64,000 nt of DNA from Methanocorpusculum sp. UBA424 (GTDB taxonomy: Archaea; Halobacteriota; Methanomicrobia; Methanomicrobiales; Methanocorpusculaceae): positions 150,080-214,079 of the forward strand of contig DAHC01000003.1 in assembly GCA_002498375.1 (NCBI GenBank), written 5' to 3'. The notes beneath the pieces were generated by a model. The model was not told the origin of the DNA. It ran no database searches and saw only the letters and a program-made list of their open reading frames with translations. The translations under genes were made by a program, and so were the position numbers. This document shows, piece after piece, positions 17,093 through 26,192 of this stretch. Each line of letters starts with the position of its first letter. The first letter of the stretch is position 1.

Positions 17093-18334
17093 TTACTCTT
17101 TGAATACGTTCTCGTAGATCATATCCGAGCCGGTTGCATGCAGACGGGCACGCTCGTCGGCTTCTTCTGCGAAGGCAAGGACCGGAAGTTCCATATCCAT
17201 ACCCGGCTTGTGACCGAACATTTTCTCAAGTTCGACCTGCTGAGCGTGCATGAAGAGCGAGTTCGGAATATTCATCGGGCAGACATCGGTACACTGACCA
17301 CAGTTCACACAGGAATCTGCGATGTGGGCGAATCTGATCAGCTGGAACATAAAGTCCGGCGGAAGTCTTCCCGGCGGAACCAGATAGGGCTTTTTCGTTG
17401 AACACTCAACACAGTAGCAGATCGGGCAGCTCTCGATACAGCCGTAACATTTGATACAGCGGCTGGTTTCGGCCATGATATAGGTAAGACGGCCGCCGGC
17501 ACCCTCACCGATCGCGGCAAACTGCTTAGTCTGGTTCTTCTTACCCATCTTGATCATGACGTTCTCGATCTTCCCGCGGATCTCAAGACCCTTCGCTTCA
17601 GGTGCGCAGGTTTCAAGAACGCCCGCCTTTACGGCGCCGTCAAAGACCATGGCGCCTTTCTCGGAACAGATCTCAACAAAGGTTGCTTTGCCGGCTTTGT
17701 CGCCGATAACTCCCCAGTTCCCGCATACGACATCGCACTGACGGGGGATCTTGGTTTCGCAGCGCTGACAGTTTGTTCTGCGGCCGAGACCTTCTTCTTC
17801 AAGTTCATCGATTGAGATGCCTTTGTGCTGACCGTCTTTGGTCATGACAATGAACTGTCCCTTGTCGATCTCCTCTTTCACTACATCATTCGGGTTGATG
17901 CCGTACTTCGAAGCAATCATGTTGCGGGCAACAATCGGAGAGACGGACCCGCCGCAGTTCAGACCGATCATGACGATGTTGTCGAGATTGATCTGGTTAC
18001 GCTTTGCAAGTTCGTACATGGCCTTTGCGTCGCAGCCTTTGCAGGTAACGGCGAGTTTCATGTCTTTTGCACCGTTCAGGTACTTCTTGATGAGCTTTGG
18101 CAGAAGCAGCGTTCCGCAGTGAAGGGAACCGGCAGTCTTTGCAAGGTCTGCAGAGTCGGTAATGACAACCGGCTCTGCATCGAAGACATCAAGACCTTTC
18201 TGGACGGTCAAGACACCGTCGACGATTTTGCTGTCAAGCAGATATTTGAGTATGGATGTTACGGCGCCGCCGCATTCTCCCTTAATGTCAGGGACTGCGG
18301 TCCATGCGTAGAACATATCACCTTTGGCAGACAT
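17093..18334 (-). CDS. fdhB: F420-dependent formate dehydrogenase, beta subunit
   Basis: A 413-residue FrhB/FdhB-family protein. The N-terminal F420-binding flavin/Fe-S domain has CGTLLLPKLIKKYL, CKGCDAKAMYELAKR and LGRRTNCQRCETKIPRQCDVVCGNWG. The C-terminus carries CIKCYGCIESCPICYC and CVNCGQCTDVCPMNIP cluster motifs. It transfers electrons from the FdhA active site to F420 and, in Methanomicrobiales, can deliver them to heterodisulfide reductase. It starts directly at the fdhA stop. The stop lies against a gene-free convergent region. Confidence 0.95.
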   Translation of the reverse strand: MSAKGDMFYAWTAVPDIKGECGGAVTSILKYLLDSKIVDGVLTVQKGLDVFDAEPVVITDSADLAKTAGSLHCGTLLLPKLIKKYLNGAKDMKLAVTCKGCDAKAMYELAKRNQINLDNIVMIGLNCGGSVSPIVARNMIASKYGINPNDVVKEEIDKGQFIVMTKDGQHKGISIDELEEEGLGRRTNCQRCETKIPRQCDVVCGNWGVIGDKAGKATFVEICSEKGAMVFDGAVKAGVLETCAPEAKGLEIRGKIENVMIKMGKKNQTKQFAAIGEGAGGRLTYIMAETSRCIKCYGCIESCPICYCVECSTKKPYLVPPGRLPPDFMFQLIRFAHIADSCVNCGQCTDVCPMNIPNSLFMHAQQVELEKMFGHKPGMDMELPVLAFAEEADERARLHATGSDMIYENVFKE

Positions 18335-20407
18335 TTACTGACCCTCCTCGATCTTGGAAATTTTAATTGCACATGCTTTGTACTCCGGAATCTTACAGAC
18401 CGGATCAAGTGCGTTGTGGGTAAGCAGGTTCGCTGCGCATTCTGCGAAGTGGAACGGCATGAAAGTCGTCCCTTTCATGATCGTGGGGCTGACACGTGCG
18501 ATTACGTTGATGGAATCACGGCGGGTCGTTGCTTTTACCAGCTCACCGTCAATGATATTGAGTGCTTTTGCATCCTCATCATTGATCTCGATCCAGCCGG
18601 TCGGAACTTCTTTGTCGAGAGTCGGACTGCGGCGGGTCATCGTTCCGGTGTGCCAGTGGAACAGGCAGCGCCCGGTCGTGAACACAAACGGATACTCGTC
18701 GTCGGGAACTTCAGCCGGTGCTTTCCATTCTGCCGGGAAGAAGACACCAAGTCCGTCCGGAGTAAGGAACTTCTCTTTGTGGAGGATCGGGGTTCCGGGG
18801 TCTTCCGGGGTCTTGCATGGCCAGTGGAGACCTTCGGGCGTGTTGAGACGCTCGTAGTTCATTCCATGATACTGCGGGGTAAGGGAGGCCATTTCATCGA
18901 AGATCTCGGATGCAGACTTCCAGGCAAACTGTTTTTCGTAGCCCATCTTTGCCGCGACCATGGAGATGATCTGCCAGTCGTCGAGTGCTTCTCCGGGTGC
19001 GTCCTGAGCTTTTCTCCACCGGATCACACGGCGTTCGGTGTTGGTCTGCGTTCCGTCGCGTTCCGCATAACAGACAGCCGGAAGGATGACGTCAGCGTAG
19101 TCGCAGGTTTCATTGTAGAAGATATCCTGGACGACGACGAACTCGAGATTCTCGAATGCTTCTTTCACGTGGTTGATATCCGGGTCGGACATAAGCGGGT
19201 TTTCACCCATGATGTACATGCATTTGAGTTCTCCGGGATTGTCCACGAGAACGTTCATCATGATGGTGACTTCGTATCCGTTCTGGGTCGGAGCGATGTC
19301 TTCGGGGAAGCCCCATGCCTCGGCGAACTTCTTGTGTACTTCCGGATCGGTGACTTTCTGGTAACCGCTGAAATTGACCGGAAGTGCGCCCATATCACAG
19401 GCACCCTGAACATTGTTCTGGCCGCGAAGCGGGTTGACGCCGGTACCTGGTTTACCGAGGTTGCCGGTAAGCATCTGAAGGTTTGCCGTTGCGTGAACGT
19501 TGTCGACTCCGACTGTGTGCTGGGTAATACCCATGGAGTAGATCAACGCACATCCGCCGGAGTTGGCGATCCAGTCGGCTGCAGTGTGAATATCTTCAGG
19601 TTTGAGACCGGTAACTTTGGCTACGTTCTCAAGATTGTACTTCTCCTGCATGACAACGGCTTTGAGTTCCTCATAGCCTTTGGTGCGTTTTTCGACGAAC
19701 TCTTTGTCTTCCCATCCGTTTTTGATGATGTCATGCATCAGACCATTAAGGAGAGCTACATCGGATCCTGAGTGGAACTGTAAAAAGAGGTCTGCCTGAC
19801 TGGCGGTGATAGTACGTCTCGGGTCGGCGTAGATATAGCGGGCGCCATTTGCTTTTGCCATGTATTCCCGGCGTCCAATCAGAGGGTGCTGCTCAAAGGT
19901 GTTGGAACCGATGATGAAAACACATTTGGACTCGGCAATATCGGGAATACTGTTGGTCATCGCACCGGATCCAAAGGAGCCTGCAAGACCGGCAACGGTC
20001 GAAGAGTGACACAGACGGGCGCAGTGGTCAATATGATTGGTCTTCAAAACGCCACGGGCAAATTTCATCATGGCGTAGTTATCTTCGTTGGACACGCGGG
20101 CAGACGAAAGAGCACACCGCTCGGATGGTTTATATTTCTTCAGATTTTCTGCGATAAAGGTCGTTGCCTCATCCCAGGAAACAGGCACAAGTTTGCCGTC
20201 TTTCCTGATCTGGGGAGTTGTCAGTCTGTCCGGAGAGTTGATGAACTCGTTGGCATACATGCCTTTCGGACAGAGTTTTCCTTCGTTGACAGGTGAACGG
20301 GTGTACGGGGAAATGCCCACGACTTTTCCGTCACTTACAACGAGGTTGAAGGAGCAGCCGGTACCACAATACGGACAAGTGCTCTGAATATACTTCAAAT
20401 CAGCCAT
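18335..20407 (-). CDS. fdhA: Formate dehydrogenase, alpha (Mo/W-bis-MGD) subunit
   Basis: A 690-residue molybdopterin oxidoreductase. CPYCGTGCSFNLV followed by KLCPKG binds one [4Fe-4S] cluster. In HIDHCARLCHSSTV the Cys before HSS sits where the metal-ligating Sec or Cys is found, so this is a cysteine, not a selenocysteine, enzyme. GSNTFEQHPLIGRR and GENPLMSDPDINHV are cofactor-binding segments, and the C-terminal domain starts near VKATTRRDSINVIARV. It oxidises formate to CO2 in the cytoplasm. Whether W or Mo is used is not decided by sequence, but the tungstate-type importer nearby is suggestive. Confidence 0.96.
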   Translation of the reverse strand: MADLKYIQSTCPYCGTGCSFNLVVSDGKVVGISPYTRSPVNEGKLCPKGMYANEFINSPDRLTTPQIRKDGKLVPVSWDEATTFIAENLKKYKPSERCALSSARVSNEDNYAMMKFARGVLKTNHIDHCARLCHSSTVAGLAGSFGSGAMTNSIPDIAESKCVFIIGSNTFEQHPLIGRREYMAKANGARYIYADPRRTITASQADLFLQFHSGSDVALLNGLMHDIIKNGWEDKEFVEKRTKGYEELKAVVMQEKYNLENVAKVTGLKPEDIHTAADWIANSGGCALIYSMGITQHTVGVDNVHATANLQMLTGNLGKPGTGVNPLRGQNNVQGACDMGALPVNFSGYQKVTDPEVHKKFAEAWGFPEDIAPTQNGYEVTIMMNVLVDNPGELKCMYIMGENPLMSDPDINHVKEAFENLEFVVVQDIFYNETCDYADVILPAVCYAERDGTQTNTERRVIRWRKAQDAPGEALDDWQIISMVAAKMGYEKQFAWKSASEIFDEMASLTPQYHGMNYERLNTPEGLHWPCKTPEDPGTPILHKEKFLTPDGLGVFFPAEWKAPAEVPDDEYPFVFTTGRCLFHWHTGTMTRRSPTLDKEVPTGWIEINDEDAKALNIIDGELVKATTRRDSINVIARVSPTIMKGTTFMPFHFAECAANLLTHNALDPVCKIPEYKACAIKISKIEEGQ

Positions 20408-20828
20408 GCTTGGTAAACCTCGTATAGGTAAATTTCTTTGAACCAGGGTATATTAATTAGCGGTATTGTAAAATACTTATAATTTATATAAAATAATGTT
20501 AGTTTACAAAGTATCATAAATCGCTGGAAAATACCATTTTTAATTTACAAAATAGATATATTTACACTTTTATATTAACAATGAATTAACCCATTATAGG
20601 GCCCTGTTTTCCAATACGCGCAAGGATTTTAGGTATTTCAGTTATTTGAGAGAAAACACATTCGGGCTTCTAATGACATTTCGGCCGTTCTTTGAGGCCC
20701 GTTTTGATTTTTTGATCAATAACAGTGGGAAGTGACGTGCGCAGGTTTTTTTCCATCTTTCTTGAGTTTTTTCTGAAAAATAGGGGAATCAAAGATATTT
20801 TATACTCATCAGTTGCAAAGGTAAGATA
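20408..20828. promoter_or_regulatory. Long AT-rich divergent control region, fdhAB / Tfx-like regulator
   Basis: 421 bases without a gene. TTTATATAAAT-like sequence at about 20480-20500 (reverse strand) is a candidate fdhA TATA box, giving a leader of roughly 60 bases or more. GATATTTTATAC at about 20793-20804 is a candidate TATA box for the regulator, whose ATG at 20829 would be nearly leaderless. TTTACAAA-like words occur twice (20513, 20539), and a GGAAAATACC/TTTTCC pair and a TTGATCAA palindrome lie between. The length suggests several binding sites, for the adjacent Tfx-like protein or an F420/formate-responsive factor. Confidence 0.5.
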
Positions 20829-21233
20829 ATGCCCGGACCGTTGTTAACTGATCGCCAGAAGATGGTGATCCAATTCCGAAAGGAGGGAATGACACAGCAG
20901 GAGATAGCTGATGAACTCAAGACCACCCGCTCGAACATCAGTCTTATAGAAAAATCGGCAAACGATAATATCAGACTCGCAAAAGAGGCGCTGGACTATG
21001 TCTATTCACTCGAGGCGACCCTTGTCTGCACACTTTCTGCAGGAAGCGAACTCACGCAGGAAATTTTTTTGATCTACAAAGCCGCACGTCAGACCGGCAT
21101 CAAAGTCCAGTATGATACCGGCGCACTCCTGAGCCGGATACTGACCGCCGTGCCGGAAAAGATCTCTGACGGTACAATCAGAGAGGACATCAATGTCTAT
21201 CTGAATCTCACCGGGATAATTTATATATACTGA
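20829..21233 (+). CDS. Tfx-family DNA-binding protein
   Basis: A 134-residue protein. The N-terminal helix-turn-helix (LTDRQKMVIQFRKEGMTQQEIADELKTTRSNISLIEKSA, residues 6-44) and a C-terminal effector-like domain match Tfx, which in Methanothermobacter binds near the promoter of the molybdenum formylmethanofuran dehydrogenase operon. Here it lies between formate dehydrogenase genes and a tungstate-type importer, so a role in Mo/W-dependent control is a reasonable inference. The ligand is unknown. A hairpin terminator follows directly. Confidence 0.82.
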   Translation: MPGPLLTDRQKMVIQFRKEGMTQQEIADELKTTRSNISLIEKSANDNIRLAKEALDYVYSLEATLVCTLSAGSELTQEIFLIYKAARQTGIKVQYDTGALLSRILTAVPEKISDGTIREDINVYLNLTGIIYIY

Positions 21234-21275
21234 CCTCTTTTCACTGAGTGAAGAGGATATATTTTCTTTTTTTAA
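21234..21275 (+). terminator. Hairpin plus T-tract terminator after the Tfx-like gene
   Basis: An inverted repeat starts one base after the stop codon (21234-21256, CCTCTT...AAGAGG with a short loop around ACTGAGT) and is followed by ATATTTTCTTTTTTT. Confidence 0.6.
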
Positions 21276-21533
21276 AATATTTTTTGCATATTTTTCATCA
21301 AAATATGCGCTATGCAATTTTTCAGATTGATTGCATCCTGAAAATTACTGCTTTGCGGCATAAACGGAAATATCAAATATTTATCAGAACTTTTTTCAAA
21401 CAATACCAAAAATACAGGGTAAAAATGTGAATAAGTTCACCACATTTGTTTGAAACATCTTGTTAAATAAACTTAATTGATTAAATTGACACCAGATTGA
21501 TTTTTATGGGATGCCTAAGATACGTAAATTCGT
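21276..21533 (+). promoter_or_regulatory. Leader/control region of tungstate importer with stem-loops
   Basis: AT-rich and gene-free. GCATATTTT/AAAATATGC (21286-21294, 21300-21308) is a perfect 9-bp stem with a 5-base loop, and TTTTTCAG/CTGAAAA lies just downstream. These may be operators or part of the upstream termination zone. No Moco or tungsten riboswitch fold could be recognised. Confidence 0.35.
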
Positions 21534-22472
21534 ATGAAAAAAGTACTACGTGTGTTTGGTGTTTTTCTCATCCTGCTCGCCGTCATTTGTGCAGCAGGAT
21601 GTGTAAGTCCACAACAGCAGGAACCGACCCAGCTGAAAATCGCGACAACCACGTCGCTGTATGATACCGGCCTTCTGGATGCGGTCCAGGATTATTATCT
21701 CGAAAACTACAACGTTGATCTCCTGATCACCTCACAGGGAACAGGAAAAGCGATCGCCTCTGCAAAGAATGGTGATGTCGACGTCTTACTCGTCCACTCT
21801 CCGTCTCAGGAAGCCGCCTTTATCGACGAGGGTTATGGTGTGAACCACAGAGGTATTGCATACAACTACTTCATCATCGTCGGCCCGGCCGATGACCCGG
21901 CAGGAATTGCAGGCATGACTCCCGAAGAAGGCGTTGCCAAACTCAAAGAACTGGGAGATGCAGGAACCGAGGGGATCATCTTCGTATCCCGGGGAGACAA
22001 CTCGGGAACCCACTCTGCAGAGAAAAACATCTGGAAGTCTGCCGGATTCAACTACACGGCCCAGATCACCGGATCCGGACCATGGTACAAAGAAACCGGT
22101 GCAGGCATGGGAGACTCCCTGACCACTTCCGGCCAGCTTGGCGCCTACATCCTCACTGACGAAGCAACCTATCTCACCTACAAGAAGAACAATAACCTCC
22201 CGCTCGAAGTGATCATCGATGAGGGAGCTTCCCTTCTGAACAGATACAGTATCATGACCATTTCCCCGGCGAAATATCCGGATACCAATGTGAAAGACGC
22301 AACCGATTTCACCAACTGGCTCATCTCTGAAGAAGGTCAGAACTTTATCGGCGCATACGGTGTCGAAGTCTACGGCAAACCGCTCTTCACGCCGATGAGC
22401 ACCTTGAAAGACAGCACTCTTCCGCCATTCAACATTGACTGTAAGACTCCTGTAGTCATGCCGACTGCATAA
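21534..22472 (+). CDS. tupA: Tungstate-type ABC importer, binding lipoprotein (TupA)
   Basis: A 312-residue binding protein. A signal peptide ends at AAGC, with Cys23 a likely lipid anchor. IATTTSLYDTGLLDAV and ITSQGTGKAIASAKNGDVDVLLVHSP are the anion-binding loop signatures of TupA, and SRGDNSGTHSAEK is the second family motif. TupA proteins bind tungstate very tightly and prefer it to molybdate. The gene is followed by permease and ATPase genes in the same direction, and the whole set lies next to fdhAB and a Tfx-like regulator. Confidence 0.9.
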   Translation: MKKVLRVFGVFLILLAVICAAGCVSPQQQEPTQLKIATTTSLYDTGLLDAVQDYYLENYNVDLLITSQGTGKAIASAKNGDVDVLLVHSPSQEAAFIDEGYGVNHRGIAYNYFIIVGPADDPAGIAGMTPEEGVAKLKELGDAGTEGIIFVSRGDNSGTHSAEKNIWKSAGFNYTAQITGSGPWYKETGAGMGDSLTTSGQLGAYILTDEATYLTYKKNNNLPLEVIIDEGASLLNRYSIMTISPAKYPDTNVKDATDFTNWLISEEGQNFIGAYGVEVYGKPLFTPMSTLKDSTLPPFNIDCKTPVVMPTA

Positions 22473-22519
22473 AACAGTCATCCAATTTTTTTATCGTATC
22501 TGACGCAGGAAAACTATAC

Positions 22520-23227
22520 ATGGGAGAGATAACCGACGGATTTCTGGAAGCGATAACGCTCATCATCACGCTGAACCCGGAGATCATGGAAATCGCCGGA
22601 AGGAGTCTGTACGTTTCATCGCTCGCGACAATTGCCGCCGCTTTGATCGCGATCCCGATCGGCGCCGTCATCTACTACTATGATTTTCGCGGAAAACGTA
22701 CCGTCATCAACATCGTCCAGACCTTATACGCTCTGCCGACCGTGATCGTCGGATTACTGGTGTATCTCCTGGTATCGAATTCAGGACCTCTCGGTTCCTT
22801 AAAACTCCTGTACACGACCAATGCAATGATCATTGCACAGGTCATTCTGGTTTCGCCGTTGATCGTCGGATTGGTCATAGCCGCACTTTCCGGCCTGGAC
22901 AAAGAGATGAAATACACGACCATGGCACTCAATGCACGGGCATACCGGGCAATGCTGACCCTGGTTCGCGAGACAAAATTTGCTATTTTATCGGCAGTTG
23001 TCCTGGCATTTGGACGCGCGATCGCGGAAGTCGGCGCGGTAATGATGGTCGGCGGAAATATCCGGCACTTTACCCGGACCCTAACGACGGCCATCACGCT
23101 GAACACATCCATGGGAGAGTTTTCCACATCCATTGCCCTCGGCATTATTCTTTTGACGATCGCGTTGGTCGTGAACTTCGGCGTGAATTTTTTCCAGCAC
23201 TACAACGGGAGGATGAAAGATGACTGA
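22520..23227 (+). CDS. tupB: Tungstate-type ABC importer permease (TupB)
   Basis: A 235-residue integral membrane protein with about five to six helices and a coupling loop (TTMALNARAYRAMLTLVRETKFAILSAVVLAFGRAIAEVGAVMMVGGNI) typical of TupB/CysW-type permeases. The gene overlaps tupC by eight bases, indicating translational coupling. It channels the oxyanion delivered by TupA across the cytoplasmic membrane. Confidence 0.9.
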   Translation: MGEITDGFLEAITLIITLNPEIMEIAGRSLYVSSLATIAAALIAIPIGAVIYYYDFRGKRTVINIVQTLYALPTVIVGLLVYLLVSNSGPLGSLKLLYTTNAMIIAQVILVSPLIVGLVIAALSGLDKEMKYTTMALNARAYRAMLTLVRETKFAILSAVVLAFGRAIAEVGAVMMVGGNIRHFTRTLTTAITLNTSMGEFSTSIALGIILLTIALVVNFGVNFFQHYNGRMKDD

Positions 23228-24263
23228 TATCATCTCGGTTAGCGGCCTTTCTAAAAGCTACGGAAAAAAAGAGATCGTTCACCCGCTGAACTTTTCGGTG
23301 AAAAAAGGCGAGATCCTCGTGATCATCGGACCGTCGGGTGCCGGAAAAAGCACGCTGCTTCGAATGCTGGATATAATCGAGCCGGCATCAAAGGGTGAGA
23401 TCACCCTGTTCGGCGAGAAGGTCACAAAGCACTCGGCCCATGATCTCAGGAACCGGATGGGCATGCTTTTCCAAAAAACGGTGCTCTTTGACAGAACCGT
23501 AGAGGAAAACATCGCTCTCGGCCTGTCCTACAGAAATGTTTCCCGGGAAGAGAGACAAAAACGGGTGAAAACGATTCTCGAAGAGATGGAAATGAGCGAG
23601 TATGCCAGACGGAGCAGCCGGACGCTCTCGGGCGGAGAGGGACAGCGTATCTCATTCGCCCGGGTCCTGGTGACAAAACCGGAGATCCTTTTCCTTGACG
23701 AACCGACGGCTAATCTCGATCCCGGCGCGACACGTCTGCTCGAAGAGATGATCCTGCACGAAAACCGGGTGAATAAAACGACGATCGTCATAACAACCCA
23801 TGATCAGGCACAGGGTCAGCGGCTCGCCGACCGGGTGGCCGTGATGATCGACGGGACATTCGTTCAGGTAGGGCCTGCCGACGAAGTGTTCTATCATCCG
23901 GCAAACGAGAGTGTGGCAACGTTTGTCGGCGTTCAAAACATCTTCACCGGGGTTGTCAGAAACGGGAATGCGGTCTTTGGCGGCGTTGTGTTCTGCCCTG
24001 CTCCCCGCATACCGGACGGAATCGTGCAGATCATGCTTCGCGCCGAGGATATTTCCCTGTCGAAAAGAGAGATCGACGCCGGCCATATCTCGGTTCAGGG
24101 CAGAGTAATCACTTCAGAAAGATCGGGAGCATTCCTGCATATCACGGTGGAAGCCGGATGCATCTTCACGGTCGTCTGCCCGTTCCGGCAGACAGGAGAT
24201 ACGTATGTTTCCGGAGATAGAGTCTGGATAGGGTGGCGGACCGATGCCGTCCACCTTGTCTAA
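23220..24263 (+). CDS. tupC: Tungstate-type ABC importer ATPase (TupC)
   Basis: A 347-residue ATPase. GPSGAGKST (Walker A), LSGGEGQRISFARVL (signature), ILFLDEPTANLDPG (Walker B) and TTHDQAQGQRLADRVAVM (H-loop) are intact. The C-terminal 100 residues form a TOBE-like domain (IMLRAEDISLSKREIDAGHISVQGRV), which in oxyanion ATPases can bind the transported anion and inhibit uptake. It drives the TupB channel. A T-rich stretch after the stop probably ends the operon. Confidence 0.9.
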   Translation: MTDIISVSGLSKSYGKKEIVHPLNFSVKKGEILVIIGPSGAGKSTLLRMLDIIEPASKGEITLFGEKVTKHSAHDLRNRMGMLFQKTVLFDRTVEENIALGLSYRNVSREERQKRVKTILEEMEMSEYARRSSRTLSGGEGQRISFARVLVTKPEILFLDEPTANLDPGATRLLEEMILHENRVNKTTIVITTHDQAQGQRLADRVAVMIDGTFVQVGPADEVFYHPANESVATFVGVQNIFTGVVRNGNAVFGGVVFCPAPRIPDGIVQIMLRAEDISLSKREIDAGHISVQGRVITSERSGAFLHITVEAGCIFTVVCPFRQTGDTYVSGDRVWIGWRTDAVHLV

Positions 24264-24394
24264 AACGTTGTTCTTTTTTCTATTCAGAGAGAGCCGCATG
24301 CAAATGAGAAGATATCCCGCCTGCCCTGGGAAGGGAATTTTTCGCCCCACTCCAAACTATAATCTATCTCCACCGCAAATACTATAGAGATTTT

Positions 24395-25684
24395 ATGCGC
24401 ATACCAATAAAAGACGTGACCCCTGAAATTGGGCATGCACACATTGCAGGCTGGGTCCACGAAGAACGTGACCTTGGAGGGCTCACCTTCCTCCTTGTTC
24501 GCGACCGAACCGGGATCCTTCAGGTCACCATCCCTAAAAAGAAAGTCACCCCCGAAGTACTCGCCGCCGTCAAAGACGCCACCCGCGAGTCCGTCATCGA
24601 ATGCGAAGGCGTGGTCAAAGCCACCGAAAAAGCACCCGGAGGACGCGAACTCGTCCCCGACACACTCCGCGTCGTTTCCCGTGCCGAGACCCCTCTTCCG
24701 CTCGACGTCTCGGAAAAAGTCCCCGCAGAGCTCGACACCCGGCTCGACAACCGGTACCTCGATCTCAGAAAACCCCGCATCAACGCTATTTTCCAGATAA
24801 GAAACGCCTGTCTCCGCGCCATCAGCGAATACCTCTGGGACAACGGATTCACCCAGGTCCAGACCCCGAAGATCGTCGCTGCCGCCACCGAAGGAGGAAC
24901 CGAACTCTTCCCGCTCGCCTACTTCGACAAGGAAGCATTCTTAAATCAGTCTCCCCAGCTCTACAAACAGATGCTCATGAGCGCCGGGTTCGACAGAGTC
25001 TTTGAGATCGGCGCGATCTTCCGTGCAGAAGAACACAACACCGTCCGTCACTTAAACGAAGCAACCTCGATCGATATCGAAATGTCCTTCGCTGACGAAG
25101 AAGACGCCATGAAGATGCTCGAAAACGTCGTAGCTTCTGCGTATGCATACGTCGCAGAACACTGCGGCGACGCGCTCGAGACGCTCGGCATCACCGACTT
25201 CAAGGTCCCGACCGTTCCCTTCCCCCGTATCACCTACAAAGAAGCAATCGAGATCTCCACCGCCGGCGGCGAACCGCTCGTCTTCGGCGACGATCTTTCG
25301 ACCGCTGCCGAGAGGATCGTTGGAGAAAAGATGGGCACGATGTACTTCATCACCGAATGGCCGACCTCCACGAGACCGTTCTACACCATGCCGTTTGCAG
25401 ACCGCCCCGAGGTCTGCCGTGCCTTCGATATGATGCACCCCAGAATGGAACTGACCTCCGGCGCCCAGCGCTGTCATATCCACTCCCTTCTCGTTGAACA
25501 GATCAAAGCAAAAGGCCTCAACCCCGACGCGTTCGAGTTCTACTTAAACCCGTTCAGATACGGCATGCCGCCCCACGCAGGCTGGGGACTCGGCGCCGAA
25601 CGCCTGGTCATGACCATGCTCGATCTCCAGAATATCCGGGAAGCCGTTCTCTTCCCGCGGGATCGACACAGAGTCAGTCCATAA
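24395..25684 (+). CDS. aspS: Aspartyl-tRNA(Asp/Asn) synthetase, probably non-discriminating
   Basis: A 429-residue archaeal-type class II synthetase. The N-terminal OB-fold anticodon domain has GWVHEERDLGGLTFLLVRDR; motif 2 is FRAEEHNTVRHLNEATSIDIE and motif 3 is GWGLGAERLVMTML. In the discriminating Thermococcus enzyme a Trp and a Lys in the anticodon domain exclude tRNA-Asn; here the Trp position is His (GWVH) and the Lys region reads EKAPGGREL. That pattern fits non-discriminating enzymes, which also make Asp-tRNA(Asn) for the GatCAB amidotransferase. That is family knowledge plus my own alignment from memory. Confidence 0.95.
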   Translation: MRIPIKDVTPEIGHAHIAGWVHEERDLGGLTFLLVRDRTGILQVTIPKKKVTPEVLAAVKDATRESVIECEGVVKATEKAPGGRELVPDTLRVVSRAETPLPLDVSEKVPAELDTRLDNRYLDLRKPRINAIFQIRNACLRAISEYLWDNGFTQVQTPKIVAAATEGGTELFPLAYFDKEAFLNQSPQLYKQMLMSAGFDRVFEIGAIFRAEEHNTVRHLNEATSIDIEMSFADEEDAMKMLENVVASAYAYVAEHCGDALETLGITDFKVPTVPFPRITYKEAIEISTAGGEPLVFGDDLSTAAERIVGEKMGTMYFITEWPTSTRPFYTMPFADRPEVCRAFDMMHPRMELTSGAQRCHIHSLLVEQIKAKGLNPDAFEFYLNPFRYGMPPHAGWGLGAERLVMTMLDLQNIREAVLFPRDRHRVSP

Positions 25685-25694
25685 CCCTTTTTTT

Positions 25695-25979
25695 ATGATA
25701 AAGCACATCGTTCTCTTCAAACTCAAAGACCCTGCATGCGCTGAAAAAACCCGTGAGATGCTCCTTTCGATGAAAGGCGTCGTTTCGCAGATCCGCGAGA
25801 TCGAAGTCGGCATCGACTATGCGCACACCGAACGGTCGTTTGACATCGCGCTTTCAGTCATCTTAGACGACGAGGCAGCTCTCCGCGGCTATGCAGAGCA
25901 TCCCTATCACGCCGGCCCGGTAAAAACGTATGTGCAAAGCGTGACCGAAAAAAGTGTGATCGCGGATTACGAGATCTGA
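25695..25979 (+). CDS. Stress-responsive alpha-beta barrel (Dabb) domain protein
   Basis: A 94-residue protein starting MIKHIVLFKLKD, with SQIREIEVGIDYAHTERSFDIALSVILDDEAALRGYAEHPYH, the classic Dabb pattern (HxVxFKL, then a GxD...S.D..L...F....L..Y..HP.H core). Such proteins are dimeric ferredoxin-like folds; few have known functions. It lies 10 bases after aspS with a T-run between, so it may be read from the same transcript. No active-site inference is possible. Confidence 0.88.
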   Translation: MIKHIVLFKLKDPACAEKTREMLLSMKGVVSQIREIEVGIDYAHTERSFDIALSVILDDEAALRGYAEHPYHAGPVKTYVQSVTEKSVIADYEI

Positions 25980-25985
25980 ATCCGG

Positions 25986-26192
25986 TCAGATCCCGTCCTC
26001 TTCGCCGAAAAGGAACACCTCTTCGATCGGACACGCAAATACGAGGGAAAGTTTGCGGGCGAGAAGGACCGAAGGATTATACTGGCCCTTCTCAAGCGAG
26101 ATGATCGTTCTCGACGAAACGGAGATGATCTCGGCAAGTTCCGCCTGGGTCATGCCCCGGGCGGCCCGCAGTTCTTTGATCCGGTTCTCCAT
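25986..26192 (-). CDS. XRE-family transcriptional regulator
   Basis: A 68-residue helix-turn-helix protein. RIKELRAARGMTQAELAEIISVSSRTIISLEKGQYNPSVLLARKLSLVF is a full HTH_3 domain, and the C-terminal IEEVFLFGEE is the usual short tail of the small YozG/Cro-like subgroup. Its ATG overlaps the stop of the membrane-protein gene upstream by one base (TAATG), so the pair is translationally coupled. A symmetric operator lies in front of the pair. Confidence 0.9.
   Translation of the reverse strand: MENRIKELRAARGMTQAELAEIISVSSRTIISLEKGQYNPSVLLARKLSLVFACPIEEVFLFGEEDGI

Noticed and set aside
17825..19771. A 648-residue open frame antisense to fdhAB
   Set aside because: It lies opposite two certain genes with full catalytic motifs; its own product has no recognisable domain and its length follows from the codon bias of the real strand.
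19987..20060. Selenocysteine codon in fdhA or frhA
   Set aside because: The active-site positions are Cys (CARLCHSS in FdhA, DPCVSC in FrhA); no in-frame TGA was found at these sites.
20413..20421. AAACCTCGT near fdhA resembling the repeat units at 7060-7218
   Set aside because: Only the first nine bases agree; no stem follows.
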